DNA of 64,000 nt from NCBI RefSeq assembly GCF_001905445.1, contig NZ_LIVQ01000005.1, forward strand, positions 124,001-188,000, given 5' to 3'. The position numbers were made by a program, and so were the translations under genes. This DNA is from Streptomyces sp. CB00455. Its GTDB lineage: Bacteria > Actinomycetota > Actinomycetes > Streptomycetales > Streptomycetaceae. Below are positions 16,640-26,547 of the stretch, piece after piece. Position 1 is the first letter of the stretch. Every line of letters begins with the position of its first letter. The notes beneath the pieces are model-generated. The model ran no database searches, was not told where the DNA came from, and saw only the letters and a program-made list of their open reading frames with translations.

Positions 16640-17905
16640 ATGACCGGCGGGTCAACGACGAAGGCCACCTACGGCCACGTCTTCGCGGTCGCCCAGTTCC
16701 GTGCCCTGTTCGCAGGTCGGCTGCTGGGCGTCCTGTCGGACACGCTGCGGTCCGTCGCGCTGGCGGTGCTGGTGTTCAGCCGGACCAGCTCTGCGTTGTT
16801 GACGGCGATGGCGATGACGATCGGCTTCCTCCCCCAGGCCGCAGGCGGCCTGTTCCTCGGCGCGATGGCGGACCGGTTCTCGCCGCGGACCCTCATCACC
16901 ACGGGCTACGCCCTCCAGTGCGCGGTCGGGCTGCTGCTCGCGTCCGGACACCTCCCGGTCTCCGTCAGCCTGCTCCTCGCCGCGGCCGTGGCCTGCCTGA
17001 CACCGGTCACCACCGGGGCTGCGGGCCGAGTCCTGGCGGAGGGCCTCACCGGCGACACCTACGTGCTCGGGCGCTCACTGTCCTACCTCGTCGCGGTTTC
17101 GGCGCAGATGGTGGGCATGGCCGCCGGTGGGGCGCTGATCGTGTGGCTGGGCGTGGATCGGACGATGCTGGTCACCGCTGGGGCGCACCTGCTCGCGTCG
17201 GTGATCAGCCGCCTGTTCCTGCCGCACACCGAGGTGGTCCGCGCCGGCGGGTCGACCGTGGCGGGCGGGTCGACCACGGTGGGCGCATCGATCGTGCAAA
17301 GGACCCTGCAGGGCAACGCCGCGCTCGTCGCCGCCCCGGGGGTCCTCAAGCTGATCATGGTCCAGTGCCTGCCCGCAGCGTACTTGGCCGCAGCGGGAAG
17401 CCTGCTCATCCCGTACTGCGCGCAGCGTGCGTTCAGCCCGACGCAGACCGGCACCCTCTTGGCAGCCACCTCGGTCGGCATGCTCATCGGCGACGTCGTC
17501 GTCGGGCGAGCGTTCGCGCCTGCCACCCGGGAACGACTCGTCCTGCCACTGCTGCTGGTGATGGGCACGCCCACGACCGCACTCGTCCTGGACCTGCCGT
17601 ATCAGGCGATCGCCGCGGTGTACGCGATCACTGGCGTGGGATCCGCCTACCTGCTCGGCTTGCAGCGCCGCTTCCTGGAGGTGGTCCCGTCCGACCTCCA
17701 GGGACAGGGTTTCGCACTGCTCAACACCACGACCATGACCATCCAGGGGATCGGACCCCTGGTCTTCGGTGCGTTCGCGCAATTCCTCCCGGTCGGCCGG
17801 ACGATCGCCCTGACAGCAGTGAGCAGCGTGATCACCACGCTCCTCCTGCGCGACGCGATCCGGGGCGGTTCGTCTCCGCCGCCCCCGCGGTCGGGACCCG
17901 GATGA
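16640..17905 (+). CDS. MFS transporter
   Basis: 421 aa with about 12 hydrophobic segments. The N-terminus (YGHVFAVAQFRALFAGRLLGVLSDTLRSVALAVLVFSRT) and GAMADRFSPRTLITTGYALQC, carrying motif A-like G-x-x-x-D-R, resemble the MFS_3/macrolide-efflux branch. A hydrophilic loop at about 205-225 contains two GGST repeats. ATG 16640 has only a weak GGGAG. It ends 22 bp before the converging TetR gene. Substrate unknown. Confidence 0.8.
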   Translation: MTGGSTTKATYGHVFAVAQFRALFAGRLLGVLSDTLRSVALAVLVFSRTSSALLTAMAMTIGFLPQAAGGLFLGAMADRFSPRTLITTGYALQCAVGLLLASGHLPVSVSLLLAAAVACLTPVTTGAAGRVLAEGLTGDTYVLGRSLSYLVAVSAQMVGMAAGGALIVWLGVDRTMLVTAGAHLLASVISRLFLPHTEVVRAGGSTVAGGSTTVGASIVQRTLQGNAALVAAPGVLKLIMVQCLPAAYLAAAGSLLIPYCAQRAFSPTQTGTLLAATSVGMLIGDVVVGRAFAPATRERLVLPLLLVMGTPTTALVLDLPYQAIAAVYAITGVGSAYLLGLQRRFLEVVPSDLQGQGFALLNTTTMTIQGIGPLVFGAFAQFLPVGRTIALTAVSSVITTLLLRDAIRGGSSPPPPRSGPG

Positions 17906-17926
17906 ACTCCGGCGTGCTCGACGCGG

Positions 17927-18502
17927 TCAGGCTCCGCGGCCGGGCGGCGCCGTGATGCGGCGTACGGATTCCACCACCGCCGCCCGGTGGCGGGCGAGCT
18001 GCTCGGGGGCCGGGGCCGCGCCCCCCTCGCCTCCGGCCGCGCCGAACCAGGCCTGCGACACGCCCATCACCAGCGTCAGAAGGTCCGCGGGGTCTACTGC
18101 GGGGTCGATCCGGCCGGCCTCCTGCGCCTGCCGTACCGCCTCGATCTTGTCCCGGTAGGAGGCGGCCTCCGCCTCCGTGTACCCCGGGTGCTCCAGCTGC
18201 TTCCACAGCATCAGCCGCATCAGCGCCGGGCGCTCCACGAGGTGGTCGAAGACGGCGCCCGCGTAGCCGGGAAGGTCGCCGACGTCGAAGGGCACGGATT
18301 GCGAGCCCGTCTCCAGCGCCCGCCGCAGGACGGCGTCGAAGAGCTGCTCCTTGTTGCCGTAGTAGACGTAGATGAGCCGCTTGTTCGCCTGCGCGTTCTC
18401 CGCGATCCGGTCGACCCGCGCCCCGGCGATGCCGTACGTCGCGAACTCGGAGAGGGCCGCGTCGAGGAGGCGTGCCTTGGTCGCACTGGAGTCCCTTGCC
18501 AT
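17927..18502 (-). CDS. TetR-family transcriptional regulator
   Basis: 191 aa. Residues 1-55 form the TetR helix-turn-helix (TKARLLDAALSEFATYGIAGARVDRIAENAQANKRLIYVYYGNKEQLFDAVL), the rest is a helical ligand/dimer domain ending LLTLVMGVSQAWFGAAGGE. Divergent from an aldo/keto reductase; the 98-bp gap carries an inverted repeat at 18518-18586. Very probably it represses itself and the reductase until it binds a small molecule, perhaps the reductase substrate. Confidence 0.9.
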   Translation of the reverse strand: MARDSSATKARLLDAALSEFATYGIAGARVDRIAENAQANKRLIYVYYGNKEQLFDAVLRRALETGSQSVPFDVGDLPGYAGAVFDHLVERPALMRLMLWKQLEHPGYTEAEAASYRDKIEAVRQAQEAGRIDPAVDPADLLTLVMGVSQAWFGAAGGEGGAAPAPEQLARHRAAVVESVRRITAPPGRGA

Positions 18503-18517
18503 GACCGGATCCTAGCA

Positions 18518-18586
18518 AGTAACTATCTGGTTATTGACATGCGGGTCATCCGTCCCGCATTCTCAACCTATCCAGTTAGTTACTTA
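18518..18586. promoter_or_regulatory. TetR/AKR intergenic operator and promoter
   Basis: AAGTAACTATCTGG (18518-18531) is repeated inverted as CCAGTTAGTTACTT (18573-18586), 13 of 14 positions matching. The left copy also contains the small palindrome TAAC-6-GTTA. A TTGACA hexamer at 18535-18540 lies between the arms and can serve as the -35 of the rightward reductase gene. Confidence 0.7.
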
Positions 18587-18600
18587 TGAGGGAGAGCACG

Positions 18601-19584
18601 ATGGAGATCCGCGCACTGGGCAGCCAGGGGTTCGAGGTCGGCGCCGAGGGCCTTGGCCTGATGGGCATGAGCGCCCACTACGGAGCCACCGACGAGACCG
18701 AGTCGCTGGCCACCATCGACCGTGCGCTGGAGCTGGGCGTCACCCTGCTCGACACCGCCGAGGGCTACGGGCCTTTCCGCAACGAACAGCTTCTTGGCAG
18801 GGCGCTGGCCGGCCGCCGGGAAGCCGCCCTGGTCGCGACGAAGACCGGCATCGAGTTCACCGACGACGGCGCGTTCCTCGGTCACAACGGGAGCCCCGAG
18901 TACATCCGCCGCTCCGCGGACCGTTCGCTGCGCCACCTGGGGACCGACCACATCGACCTGTACTACCTGCACCGCGTGGACCCGGGGGTGCCCGTCGAGG
19001 AGAGCGTCGGCGCCCTCGCCGAGCTGGTCGCGGCGGGCAAGGTCCGGCACATCGGCCTGTGCGAGGTCGCCCCCTCCACCATCGCGCGCGCCCATGCCGT
19101 GCATCCGCTGACCGCCGTACAGACCGAGTACAGCCTCTTCGAGCGCGGCATCGAGCACGACGGCGTCCTCGACACCCTGCGGGACCTCGGCATCGGCCTC
19201 GTCGCCTACTCCCCCCTCGGCCGGGGCTTCCTCTCCGGCGCCATCACCACTCCGGACGACTTCGCCGCCGACGACTTCCGTCGCACGGACCCCCGCTTCC
19301 AAGGCGGAAATTTCCACCGCAATCTGGCCGTCGTCGAGCAGGTGCGGCGCCTGGCCGCCGAGAAGCGGGTCACACCTTCGCAGCTGGCCCTCGCCTGGAC
19401 CATCCGCCAGGGCGCGGTGCCCATCCCCGGCACCAAGCGGCGCCGGTACCTGGAGGAGAACGTCGCCGCCACGGACGTGACGATCACCGACGCCGACCTG
19501 GCCGCGATCGACGCGGTGGCACCGCACGGGATCGCCTCGGGCGACCGTTACGCCCCCGAACTGATGACGTCGCTGAACGGCTGA
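18601..19584 (+). CDS. Aldo/keto reductase
   Basis: 327 aa NADPH-dependent (beta/alpha)8 reductase acting on an aldehyde or ketone. The catalytic tetrad is visible: Asp and Tyr in LLDTAEGYG, Lys in VATKTG, and His in YYLHRVDP. NADP-binding sequences near the C-terminus include VPIPGTKRRRYLEENVAA. Start ATG 18601 has AGGGAG 6 nt upstream; ATG 18586 has none and would overlap the operator. Divergent from the TetR gene. Closest in style to the AKR13/YajO-like group (inference). Confidence 0.9.
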   Translation: MEIRALGSQGFEVGAEGLGLMGMSAHYGATDETESLATIDRALELGVTLLDTAEGYGPFRNEQLLGRALAGRREAALVATKTGIEFTDDGAFLGHNGSPEYIRRSADRSLRHLGTDHIDLYYLHRVDPGVPVEESVGALAELVAAGKVRHIGLCEVAPSTIARAHAVHPLTAVQTEYSLFERGIEHDGVLDTLRDLGIGLVAYSPLGRGFLSGAITTPDDFAADDFRRTDPRFQGGNFHRNLAVVEQVRRLAAEKRVTPSQLALAWTIRQGAVPIPGTKRRRYLEENVAATDVTITDADLAAIDAVAPHGIASGDRYAPELMTSLNG

Positions 19585-19617
19585 CGGCGCGGCTGACGGC
19601 CCGGATGACGGCGCGAC

Positions 19618-20961
19618 TCAGCGGCGGCTCGGTGCGCGGTGCAGGAGTGCGAGCCGGTTCTGTGCCAGCTGGAGGTGGCGCGGGTCGAAGCACGGCACCG
19701 CGCGCAGGAGGCCGATGACTTCGGGGCCCGTGTCGGCGGCCTCCGCCTGGTCGCTGAGCTGCGTCCAGCAGTAGAGGGCGCCGGCCGCGGCAGCCTGGAC
19801 GTCGGGCGCGTCGACGGGCTGGTGGGCCAGCCGGGTCCGGCCGGCGCTGGTCCACAACTGCGTCGCCAGCCGGAAGTTCCCGGCCATGCGGGCGAGGTCC
19901 GCGCGGATCTCGACCCACTGGGTGGCCTCCGGAGAGGTGAACCCGTAGGTCTGCACCGCGTGCTGCTCCCACGCCTGCGCGAGCATGGCCGCCTCTAGGT
20001 GCCGGCCGGAGGTCGCCAGGGCGTGGATGTGCGGGCGCGGATCCTGAGCGGTGGCGGTCGCGGTGGCGGTCACCGTGGCTGTGGCGGTCGCGGTGGCCGT
20101 GGCGGTCGCCACCACCGTCCCGGCCGCCGCAGCGGCCTCGGGCGCCACCGGGGTCGCGGGCATCGCCGCGGCTCCCGGCGCGACCGCGCTCGCGGGCGTC
20201 GCCCAGGTCCCGGGATCCGGCCGCGGCGCGGGTCCCGCGCCCGTCCCGGGTGGCGGCGCCGTCCACACGCCGAGCTCTCGGGCGGTGGGCAGGACGAGCG
20301 CACCCGGCGGCAGGGCGGCGGTACCCGCCGCGAGGGCGTGCAACTGCATGTTGCCCGGGCGGGAGGGGCCGGACCGCAGCTGGTCGATCCACTGCCTGGT
20401 GTAACCGCTCACGACGTTTCCGCCACCGGCGAAACCGGGCGGGGCCACCACTCCGTACACCTCGGCGGAGGGCGGCGCGGGCAGGCTGCCGTACTCCTGC
20501 AGCAGTGGCCACGCCGTCCGGTCCGCGGCGAGGTCGAGCAGCACCGTGGTCAGCCCGGCCGGCCGGCCGCCCAGCTCCCTGCCCAGCCACTCCCACGGCA
20601 GGGCCGTGTAGCGCACGGAAGCGGTCGACGTCCCCGCAAGCGCCAGGTGGAGCCGGCGACTGCGCCGGTCGACGGTGAGCCGGCCGGACAGGTAGACCAT
20701 TAGGGGCCCCGGGGTGGCCGCGGCCGTGCGCAGCCGCGTCAGGGCCGTGTTCGGGTCCCGGATCCCGTCCAGGTACGTCGTGTCGCTGGGCACCTCGCTG
20801 TTCAGCAGGATCGAGGCGGGCACCACTCCCATCGCCGCCAGATTGGCGCTCGGCGCGACCTGAACGCTGCGGCGCCTCACGGCGACGTCTCCGGCCATGA
20901 GGAGCACGTGCCCCCGCTGCTGCTCCAGCCCGATGTTCTGCATAGAGCAGACCGTACTCAC
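19618..20961 (-). CDS. Caspase-fold-like protein lacking catalytic dyad, with Thr-Ala repeat
   Basis: 447 aa, family not firmly recognised. The N-terminal ~190 residues contain two hydrophobic strands placed as in caspase-like peptidases: PLMVYLSGRLTVDRRSRRLHL (peptidases have VYxSGHG..) and GLTTVLLDLAADR (peptidases have LDxCxSG). Here His is replaced by Arg and Cys by Ala, so an inactive pseudo-enzyme is my inference. Residues ~280-305 are an alternating Thr-Ala repeat encoded by ggcggt-type hexamers; the C-terminal ~150 residues are helical (HLEAAMLAQAWEQHAV...), perhaps TPR-like. Start GTG 20961 or ATG 20943; neither has a ribosome site. Confidence 0.5.
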   Translation of the reverse strand: MSTVCSMQNIGLEQQRGHVLLMAGDVAVRRRSVQVAPSANLAAMGVVPASILLNSEVPSDTTYLDGIRDPNTALTRLRTAAATPGPLMVYLSGRLTVDRRSRRLHLALAGTSTASVRYTALPWEWLGRELGGRPAGLTTVLLDLAADRTAWPLLQEYGSLPAPPSAEVYGVVAPPGFAGGGNVVSGYTRQWIDQLRSGPSRPGNMQLHALAAGTAALPPGALVLPTARELGVWTAPPPGTGAGPAPRPDPGTWATPASAVAPGAAAMPATPVAPEAAAAAGTVVATATATATATATVTATATATAQDPRPHIHALATSGRHLEAAMLAQAWEQHAVQTYGFTSPEATQWVEIRADLARMAGNFRLATQLWTSAGRTRLAHQPVDAPDVQAAAAGALYCWTQLSDQAEAADTGPEVIGLLRAVPCFDPRHLQLAQNRLALLHRAPSRR

Positions 20962-21067
20962 TTCGCGAGAGCCGGGAAGCGGCTCCCCTCACCCGGCGCC
21001 GCCCGACGCCGCCCGGCGCCGCCCCCGTTCGCTCCGACCGGCGTCCCGGTGGACCGGCCGGCAGGCG

Positions 21068-23221
21068 TCAGGGGCTGGTGAGGACGACGAGTTGGCGGGT
21101 CGCCCTCGTCATCGCGACGTAGCGGTCGACCGCGCCTTCGACGCCCTCGCCGAAGTCCTCGGGGTCGACGAGGACGACCAGGTCGAACTCCAGGCCCTTG
21201 CAGAGCTCCGGGGTCAGGGACCGGACGCGGGGCGTCGCACGGAACGCGGGCGCGCCGATGACGCAGGCGGTCCCCTCGGTGTGCTCGGCGAGCCAGGTGT
21301 CGAGGGTCGCCTCCAGATCGGCGGCGCGACCGTGGACGACGGGGATGCCGCTGCTGCGGATGGAGGTGGGCACGTTGGCGTCGGGGAGTTCGGCGCGGAT
21401 CACCGGCTCCGCTTCGGCCATGACCTCCTCCGGCGTGCGGTAGTTGATGCTCAGGGAGGCCACGCTGATCCGGTCGAGCCCGATCCGCTCCAGCCTCTCC
21501 TGCCACGATTGCGTGAACCCGTGCCGGGCCTGGGCCCGGTCGCCGACGATGGTGAAGCTCCGGGACGGGCAGCGGAGCAGCAGCATCTGCCACTCGGCGT
21601 CGGTGAGTTCCTGGGCTTCGTCCACGATGACGTGCGCGAACGGACCGGCGAGCAGGTCCGGTGCGGCGCCGGTCAGCGCGCTCTCGTCGATGAGGGTGTC
21701 CTGCAGGTCCCGTCCGTGCAGCATCCCCATCGCGCCTTCGCTCTCGTCGATCACCACGTTCTGCAGCAGGCTGTCGATGGCGTCGGCCCTGCGGGCGCGT
21801 TCGGCGGCGACGGCGGCTTCGTGGCGGCGCTTGCGCCGTGCCGCCCGCGGGTCGCCCAGCCGCTGCCGCGCCGCGTCCAGGAGCGGCAGGTCGCTGACCG
21901 TCCAGGCGTCGGGGTCCTTGCGCTGGAGCGTGCGGACGTCCTCGGGGCCCAGGCCGGGGGCGCACTTGCGCAAGTACGCGGGCACCGACCACAGGTCGCC
22001 GACGATGTCGGTCGCTTCGAGCACCGGCCACGCCCGGTTGAGGGCCTTGGCGAGCCCCCGGTCCGCCAGCAGCGACCTGCGGAGCAGTTCGGGCGGGGCG
22101 TCGCTGTCGTCCTTGTCCGCCAGGATCGTGACCAGCTCCTCCCGGATCTGGTCGTGCGCCTCGTTGTGCGCCGTGCCGGGTTCCACGGCGTCGAAGGCCG
22201 CCGCCCAGTCCGCGGCGCTCACCCGGATGTCGGACCAGTCGGTCGACACCGTCATGCCCTCGGTGGGCGGCTCTTCGTAAAGGGCGACGGCAGGCTCGAT
22301 CGCCCTCACCAGATCCGCGGACGACTTCAGCCGGGCCACGGCCGGGTCGGTCTCGACCGTGGCTGCCGCTCCCTCGGGGACGAGGTCCCGCAGGGTGCAG
22401 GTCTGCACGCCCTCCTCGCCGAGGCTCGGCAGGACGTCGGCGACGTAGGCCAGGTAGGGCTGGTGCGGACCGACGAACAGCACGCCGCCCCGGCGGTGTC
22501 CGAGGCGCGGGTCGCAGTAGAGGAGATGGGCGGCGCGGTGCAGGGCGACGACGGTCTTGCCCGTACCGGGACCGCCGTCGACGACCAGGGCGCCGCGGGA
22601 TCCCGCCCGGATGACGGCGTCCTGGTCGGCCTGGATGGTGGCGAGGACGTCGCGCATCCGGGCCGACCGGCTGCCGCCCAGGCCGGCGATGAAGGCGGAC
22701 TGGTCGTCGAGCGCCGCGTGCCCCTCGCGCCCGTCCGCGGTGAACACCTCGTCCCAGTAGTCGCTGACCCGGCCGCGCGTCCAGCGGTACCTGCGGCGGC
22801 TGGCCAGACCCATCGGCCGGGCGTGGGTCGCCGCGAAGAACGGCTCGGCCGCCGGGGAACGCCAGTCGAGCAGCAGCCGGCGCCCCGCGCTGTCGGTGAG
22901 TCCGAGGCGGCCGATGTACACGGGCTCCGCATCATCCGTACCGACGATGTGCCCGAGGCACAGGTCCAGGCCGAAGCGGCGCAGGGCACGCAGGCGGCCG
23001 GTCAGCCGGTGGATCTCCGAGTCCCGGTCCATCGCCTCCCGGCCGATGCCGCCGGGTGCCCGGCGGACGGCCCCGAGCCGGTCGGACAGTTCGGCGATTG
23101 CCTCCTCCAGGCTCTCCGAGATGGCCGCGAAGTGCTTCTCGTCACCGTCGATCAGCGCCGGATCGGCCTTGGGTGCGAGGTGGTCGGGCAGGTCGAACGC
23201 GCTGGTCGTCAGGCGATCCAT
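21068..23221 (-). CDS. HelD/HelR-like RNA polymerase-associated ATPase
   Basis: 717 aa UvrD-like superfamily 1 ATPase of the HelD family, which enters RNA polymerase channels to free stalled or inhibitor-bound enzyme. Seen: N-terminal coiled-coil region (~20-90), LLLDWRSPAAEPFFAATHARP typical of HelD, Walker A GGPGTGKT (216-223), VIVDEAQELTDAEW (Walker B), a second NTPase domain with SINYRTPEEVMAEAEP and C-terminal GLEFDLVVLVDPE...YVAMTRATRQLVVL. ATG 23221 has GGAG upstream. A rifamycin-associated element lies 162 bp upstream, pointing to HelR, the subgroup that displaces rifamycins. Family sure, HelR assignment by context. Confidence 0.85.
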   Translation of the reverse strand: MDRLTTSAFDLPDHLAPKADPALIDGDEKHFAAISESLEEAIAELSDRLGAVRRAPGGIGREAMDRDSEIHRLTGRLRALRRFGLDLCLGHIVGTDDAEPVYIGRLGLTDSAGRRLLLDWRSPAAEPFFAATHARPMGLASRRRYRWTRGRVSDYWDEVFTADGREGHAALDDQSAFIAGLGGSRSARMRDVLATIQADQDAVIRAGSRGALVVDGGPGTGKTVVALHRAAHLLYCDPRLGHRRGGVLFVGPHQPYLAYVADVLPSLGEEGVQTCTLRDLVPEGAAATVETDPAVARLKSSADLVRAIEPAVALYEEPPTEGMTVSTDWSDIRVSAADWAAAFDAVEPGTAHNEAHDQIREELVTILADKDDSDAPPELLRRSLLADRGLAKALNRAWPVLEATDIVGDLWSVPAYLRKCAPGLGPEDVRTLQRKDPDAWTVSDLPLLDAARQRLGDPRAARRKRRHEAAVAAERARRADAIDSLLQNVVIDESEGAMGMLHGRDLQDTLIDESALTGAAPDLLAGPFAHVIVDEAQELTDAEWQMLLLRCPSRSFTIVGDRAQARHGFTQSWQERLERIGLDRISVASLSINYRTPEEVMAEAEPVIRAELPDANVPTSIRSSGIPVVHGRAADLEATLDTWLAEHTEGTACVIGAPAFRATPRVRSLTPELCKGLEFDLVVLVDPEDFGEGVEGAVDRYVAMTRATRQLVVLTSP

Positions 23222-23382
23222 GCCATTAGCTCCGGTCCGTGGTCGCTGCCGCGACGTCCAAGGGCGCGCACATCCACACGCCGGCGTCACCGAACGTTCC
23301 ATACACCGACAAAAACACACGCACGTCGAGAATCCCCCATTTCCCCAGGTTCTGGCTTCGACGAGCGATTCTGCGGTATGAC

Positions 23383-23405
23383 GGGGGTCTTGCCGCAAGC
23401 CCCCC
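23383..23405. promoter_or_regulatory. Rifamycin-associated element (RAE)
   Basis: An 11-bp palindrome, CTTGCCGCAAG, flanked by G5-T on the left and C6 on the right: a 23-bp inverted repeat with a single mismatched pair. It matches the published 19-bp RAE (GGGGCTTGC-R-GCAAGCCCC) at nearly every position, using 23385-23403. RAEs precede rifamycin-inducible resistance genes in actinomycetes. Confidence 0.85.
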
Positions 23406-23418
23406 TGTGCGCTATAAG
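23390..23418 (+). promoter_or_regulatory. Rightward promoter overlapping the RAE
   Basis: TTGCCG (23390-23395), a 17-nt gap, then TATAAG (23413-23418) makes a good sigma-70-like promoter whose -35 is part of the RAE. It points away from the helR-like gene, towards the 3' end of the kinase gene. On the other strand the same RAE offers TTGCGG with CAGAAT 19 nt further. Confidence 0.45.
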
Positions 23419-23567
23419 TTGAAAGTGGCGAGGAGTGGGTATTCCTCTTCGCCCCTGTCGCCCACGGTGGTTGGGCACTCCGCACCCGCCCTGGACGGCC
23501 CCGCCGGCGCCACTTCTCCGGCTCACCGGGCGGACGCCCGCGCACCTCACGGCTCACGGCTCACGGC

Positions 23568-25457
<1,890 letters not shown>

Positions 25458-25888
25458 GTCCCGCTCCACACCGCACCTTTCCGGCCGGCACGGCGATCGC
25501 GCCCGCCGCTGCCGCGCCATGATGTCAGCGTTGCCCCCCTTTGCAACAGACGTTCCGGCCAGCTGCTCCCCCGACCGTTACCTGAATTCCGGCCAGTCCG
25601 GCGGTGACGCAGGTGCACGGGCCCCCCGGGCCGTCCGGGTTTCGCATCCGCGCCCGCATGCGCCCGGAACCAGCCCATCCGGATGTGTCCGCCGGCACCC
25701 GCTCGGCGGCGGTACGGACGGGGCTGCTGAGGTGGGGCGGTGGGTGACGGCGCGCACCGGTGGCACGAAGGGAGCACCGGCTTCGGCCACGCGCCCCCGC
25801 GCGCTCCCGGCAGTGACGTTCCGCCAGGGTGCTTGCTGGGCAACCGCTTGGGGTGCTGATCGATCGCCACCTGAGGAAGAGAGCCCTG
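25458..25888. other. Divergent promoter region, no gene seen
   Basis: 431 bp between the leftward kinase and the rightward ramR-like gene. It must hold both promoters. The stretch 25520-25560 is locally richer in A/T (ccctttgcaacagacg). I found no palindrome longer than 8 bp and no credible open frame. Confidence 0.4.
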
Positions 25889-26497
25889 ATGACCAAGGTC
25901 CTCGTGCTGCACAGCGTCAACCTCGTGAGGTCGGCCCTCGCGGCCCTGCTGAGATCCGAGGGCGCATTCGACGTCACCTGCGCCGGCTGGCGCACCGCGG
26001 CCCGCCAGGCGCAGTGTTTACGACCGGACGTGGCCGTGGTCGACCTCGACTGTCCGGGGGCTTCGGCCGCTTTCGGAAGTTCCAAGAGGACCGCCTGCCT
26101 GCCCCTCGAATCGCCCACTCCCCTGCTGGTCCTCGCCACCTCCGCCACCCCCGGCTCGCTGCAGCGGGCCTTCCAGGCCCAGGCCCTGGGCTACGTCGAC
26201 AAGGACGGTTCACCGGGCCGGCTGGTCCGGGCGGTCCGCAAGGTCGCGGCGGGCGAACGCTTCATCGACGCCTCGCTGGCCTCGGCCTTCATGGAGGCCG
26301 ACCCCATGCCGCTGAGCCCGCGCGAGCTGAGCGTGCTGGCCCGGGCCGCCGAGGGCGACTCGGTCGCGGAGATCGCCCGCGCCCTGCACCTTGCCAGCGG
26401 AACCGTACGGAACTACATGGCCGCCGTGACGCGCAAGACCGGCGCCCGCAACCGGATAGACGCCATACGGATATCCCGCCGGGCCGGATGGGTCTGA
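25889..26497 (+). CDS. ramR: RamR/AmfR-like orphan response regulator
   Basis: 202 aa NarL/LuxR-type regulator. Receiver domain 1-120: the phosphorylation-site Asp position is kept (VAVVDLDCPG) and the conserved Lys is in GYVDKDG, but the usual acidic pair near the N-terminus is replaced by His-Ser (LVLHSVN), as in atypical receivers. C-terminal LuxR helix-turn-helix ~133-195 (LSPRELSVLARAAEGDSVAEIARALHLASGTVRNYM). Its end NRIDAIRISRRAGWV and position beside ramB match the activator of SapB synthesis. ATG 25889 with GAGGAAGAG upstream. It should activate the ramCSAB genes. Confidence 0.88.
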   Translation: MTKVLVLHSVNLVRSALAALLRSEGAFDVTCAGWRTAARQAQCLRPDVAVVDLDCPGASAAFGSSKRTACLPLESPTPLLVLATSATPGSLQRAFQAQALGYVDKDGSPGRLVRAVRKVAAGERFIDASLASAFMEADPMPLSPRELSVLARAAEGDSVAEIARALHLASGTVRNYMAAVTRKTGARNRIDAIRISRRAGWV

Positions 26498-26547
26498 GCC
26501 GCGCGAGCGCTGCGGCGCCGGGTCCGCCCGTGCCGCAGGCGCCCCCC

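Noticed and set aside
16374..17905. Horizontally acquired MFS gene
   Set aside because: The 16430-16560 stretch is a bit A/T richer, but the gene itself has ordinary codon use; there are no mobile-element traces.
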